A stretch of 8,347 bases of DNA. Origin: Marinilabiliales bacterium (lineage in GTDB: Bacteria; Bacteroidota; Bacteroidia; Bacteroidales; UBA12077). A program made the position numbers and the translations under genes. Positions 6,663 through 8,347 of the stretch are shown one piece after another. How positions within the stretch are numbered: position 1 is the first letter of the stretch; every line of letters starts with the position of its first letter. The notes beneath the pieces are model-generated. The model was not told the origin of the DNA. It saw only the letters and a program-made list of their open reading frames with translations, and searched no databases. The DNA is taken from NCBI GenBank assembly GCA_002869305.1, contig PKTC01000246.1, forward strand, positions 1 through 8,347, written 5' to 3'.

Positions 6663-7994
6663 ATGAAATTTATAAAAGTATTAAGGATAACAATTTTATT
6701 TTTTATAGTCTTCTTTGGTGAGATTGCGATCAGTTTTTCTGATAAATCTACCACCGAAAAAGTTGTTCCTTCAGAGGAACGCATGCCGATTTCATTACGA
6801 ATAAACAATAATTTATCGGCATATGAATCTATGCAAGGGCTTGATAAGCAAATTGAAAGTTTTATGCATAAATGGAATATTGTAGGAGCATCAGTAGCTG
6901 TAGTAAAAGACGAAAGATTAATATACTCAAAAGGTTTTGGATATGCCGATATGGATAAGCAGGTTGAAGTTCAACCTAAACATTTATTCCGTGTAGCCAG
7001 TGTATCAAAATTAATAACAGCCGTTGCTGTAATGAACCTTGTTGAAGACAATTTACTTAGCCTTAACGATACAGTTTTTGGTGATAACGGTATTTTAAAT
7101 GATGAAAAGTACAGAGAAATTTCAGATGAAAAAGTTTTAGGAATTACAGTAAAAAATCTATTGAATCACACTTCCGGCTGGACCAATAAAAAAGGTGACC
7201 CAATGTTTCAGAACCTTAAGATTGCGTAAGAAATGAAAGCAGAATTACCTTTAAGTATTGAAACTATCACCCAATATGTGCTTGAAAATCGAAATCTAGA
7301 TTATACTCCTGGTAGAAAATCGGTTTATTCAAATTTTGGTTATGCTCTGCTAGGTTTGGTTGTTGAAAAAGCATCTGGTCGACCTTACGAAAGCTATGTC
7401 ATCGAACAGGTATTAAATCCTTTAGGTATTTATGATATGCATTTGGGAAAATCCCTTCCAGATAATCGATTTGAAAATGAAGTACATTATTATGGTTTAA
7501 AAGGAGAAAGAGAAGTTCTTTCCAGTTTTGGAACTGGTGAACGTGTACCAAAATATTATGGAGGTAATTCTATAGAAACTCTTGGAGCAGCAGGTGGTTG
7601 GGTAGCCACTCCAACTGAGTTAATGAAACTGATTGTAGCCATTGATGGTTTTGATCTGAGAGGTGATATATTGTCAAGGGAGTCTATTCAGGAAATGACA
7701 AAATCAAGCAGATGGATCAGACCATTTGGATGGACTGGAACTGATAATAACGGATATTGGTGGAGAACTGGAACTTTATCAGGAACTTCGGCATTACTCA
7801 AAAGGGAGCAAAATGGTTTAAGCTGGGTCTTAATTATTAATACAACACCTAAATATGGTGCGCGTTTCCCAGTTCAAATCAATAAAACAATGATAAAGGG
7901 TTTAGCTACAATCGATGATTGGCCTACTTATGATCTTTTCGATTATTATGAACCAAAATCAATGAAAAGTAACTTGTTAACTTTTAATAACTAG
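6663..7994 (+). pseudogene. Exported serine beta-lactamase-family hydrolase, interrupted by in-frame TAA
   Basis: The frame spans 443 codons from ATG at 6663 to TAG at 7994, but codon 189 is TAA (7227-7229). A signal peptide opens it (MKFIKVLRITILFFIVFFGE...). The first part holds GASVAVVKDERLIYSKGFGY and the catalytic S113-V-S-K116 (FRVASVSKL), then LLNHTSGW. After the stop the frame continues directly with YTPGRKSVYSNFGYALLG (the Y-x-N motif), ETLGAAGGWVATPTEL and WWRTGTLSGTSALL (the third, K/H/R-T-G type motif). These are marks of the class C beta-lactamase/D-Ala-D-Ala carboxypeptidase-like clan (family knowledge); the true substrate may be a peptide or ester. Termination separates the SxxK half from the YxN half, so neither fragment alone should be active. 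ATG at 7233 lies three bases after the stop and could restart translation, but that product would lack a signal peptide. ATG 6663 is preferred to GTG 6642 because it begins the signal peptide. Confidence 0.92.
7227..7229 (+). other. Premature in-frame ochre (TAA) codon inside the beta-lactamase-like gene
   Basis: The context is AAG ATT GCG TAA GAA ATG AAA GCA. The reading frame is the same on both sides, and there is no other lesion in the gene. It could have arisen from CAA, AAA or GAA by one substitution. Confidence 0.9.
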
Positions 7995-7995
7995 A

Positions 7996-8024
7996 AAACA
8001 TCCAGAGTTTTGCTCTGGATGTTT
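7996..8024 (+). terminator. Hairpin terminator after the beta-lactamase-like gene
   Basis: AAACATCCAGAG (7996-8007) pairs perfectly over 12 bases with CTCTGGATGTTT (8013-8024) around a five-base loop, starting two bases after the stop codon. The T tract is short, but the A-rich left arm could make it work in both directions. Confidence 0.82.
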
Positions 8025-8069
8025 AATTTCAATTTCAAATATTATTCCTTTAAATCTGTTATTAATTAT

Positions 8070-8077
8070 TATATTTG
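8070..8077 (+). promoter_or_regulatory. -7 promoter element of the right-edge gene
   Basis: TATATTTG matches TAnnTTTG exactly. A TTTA at 8049-8052 is a weak -33 candidate. Initiation near 8082 would give a leader of about 75 bases containing the palindrome at 8101-8121. Confidence 0.5.
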
Positions 8078-8100
8078 TTTTTATGTAAAGCATGCAACCA

Positions 8101-8121
8101 AGTACGGTGTTAACACGTACT
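8101..8121 (+). repeat. Palindrome / hairpin in the leader of the right-edge gene
   Basis: Arms AGTACG (8101-8106) and CGTACT (8116-8121) flank the perfect palindrome TGTTAACA (8108-8115), with one extra G at 8107. As DNA it resembles a dimer-type operator. As RNA it forms a small hairpin about 20 bases into the leader. Which, if either, is used cannot be told from the sequence. Confidence 0.5.
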
Positions 8122-8157
8122 ACGGTTATTAAGTAGACCTAAGTCATTTACAGTATA

Positions 8158-8347
8158 ATGGGTATTAATTTAAGAGGATCAGTACAGGCAAAGGCAAAAC
8201 TTGACAGAGTAGCAATTTTAAAGGATGTCGTAATATTCTCTGAATCAGATGACAAAATTCTAAAAAAATTATCGTCAATATTACTTAGCATTTCGGTACT
8301 GACGGTAGGGCTAAGAAATAATACCTCTTTTCCTTTGATATATTCAG
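8158..8347 (+). CDS. Partial gene, possible N-terminal cyclic-nucleotide-binding domain
   Basis: An open frame begins at ATG 8158 (MGINLRGSVQAKAKLDRVAI) and runs through the window edge with 63 codons visible. Residues about 15-40 (DRVAILKDVVIFSESDDKIL followed by KKLSSILLSISV) resemble the helical start of a cNMP-binding domain, in which an 'LkxvxiF' segment precedes a 'd..l..la..l' helix. The later residues (NNTSFPLIYS) fit the expected 'xxIFxxGD' strand only loosely, and the diagnostic phosphate-binding cassette lies beyond the edge. There is no signal peptide or membrane segment in the visible part. An upstream -7 element and a gene-sized gap after the preceding terminator support an independent gene. 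That it is a real gene is likely; its function is tentative. Confidence 0.6.
   Translation, partial: MGINLRGSVQAKAKLDRVAILKDVVIFSESDDKILKKLSSILLSISVLTVGLRNNTSFPLIYS

Noticed and set aside
1120..7994. Full reassignment of TAA to a sense codon
   Set aside because: The Smr gene and the outer-membrane barrel gene both end with TAA exactly at their natural C-termini, so TAA works as a stop at least there.
8250..8347. Frameshift in the right-edge gene, because the later residues fit a cNMP domain poorly
   Set aside because: The alternative frames contain stops (TAG/TAA) within a few codons, and the visible stretch is too short to judge; the open frame was kept.
1..8347. CRISPR array, transposon, prophage or toxin-antitoxin pair
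   Set aside because: No regularly spaced repeats, transposase, integrase or paired small genes were found in either strand.

Overview
The window looks like a chromosomal segment of a low-GC Bacteroidota bacterium, most likely a marine or anaerobic Bacteroidales/Marinilabiliales-type lineage (the lineage is inference). Supporting signs are the AT-rich DNA, starts without Shine-Dalgarno sequences, repeated TAnnTTTG promoter elements of the Bacteroidota primary sigma factor, a DUF2027-Smr protein and a PorT-like outer-membrane beta-barrel. No phage, insertion sequence, CRISPR array or tRNA gene was seen.

Layout from left to right. The left edge cuts a minus-strand YgiQ-type radical SAM gene (1-991). 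Next is queA, also on the minus strand (1120-2328), encoding the tRNA queuosine enzyme but interrupted by an in-frame TAA at codon 128. A divergent promoter pair separates queA from a plus-strand DUF2027/Smr protein (2394-3446). The RNase P RNA gene (rnpB, about 3495-3830) follows with its own promoter. A minus-strand membrane-linked flavodoxin/ferredoxin protein (3899-4951) converges on rnpB. Then three plus-strand transcription units each end in a clear hairpin: a SlyD-like FKBP prolyl isomerase (5106-5591), a PorT-type outer-membrane barrel (5741-6400), and an exported serine beta-lactamase-like hydrolase (6663-7994). The hydrolase is also broken by one in-frame TAA. The right edge holds the start of another plus-strand gene (from 8158), whose first residues resemble the beginning of a cyclic-nucleotide-binding domain.

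The genes are mostly monocistronic housekeeping or envelope functions and do not form an obvious pathway or defence system. Two themes touch RNA: queuosine synthesis (queA) and tRNA maturation (rnpB).

The most unusual observation is that two unrelated genes, queA and the beta-lactamase-like gene, each carry exactly one in-frame TAA in an otherwise intact reading frame. Conserved family motifs lie on both sides and no frameshift is present. TAA still ends other genes here at the expected C-terminus, so global reassignment is unlikely. Two nonsense mutations, base-calling or assembly errors, or ochre readthrough remain open. Structured leaders upstream of the hydrolase and of the last gene are secondary points of interest.
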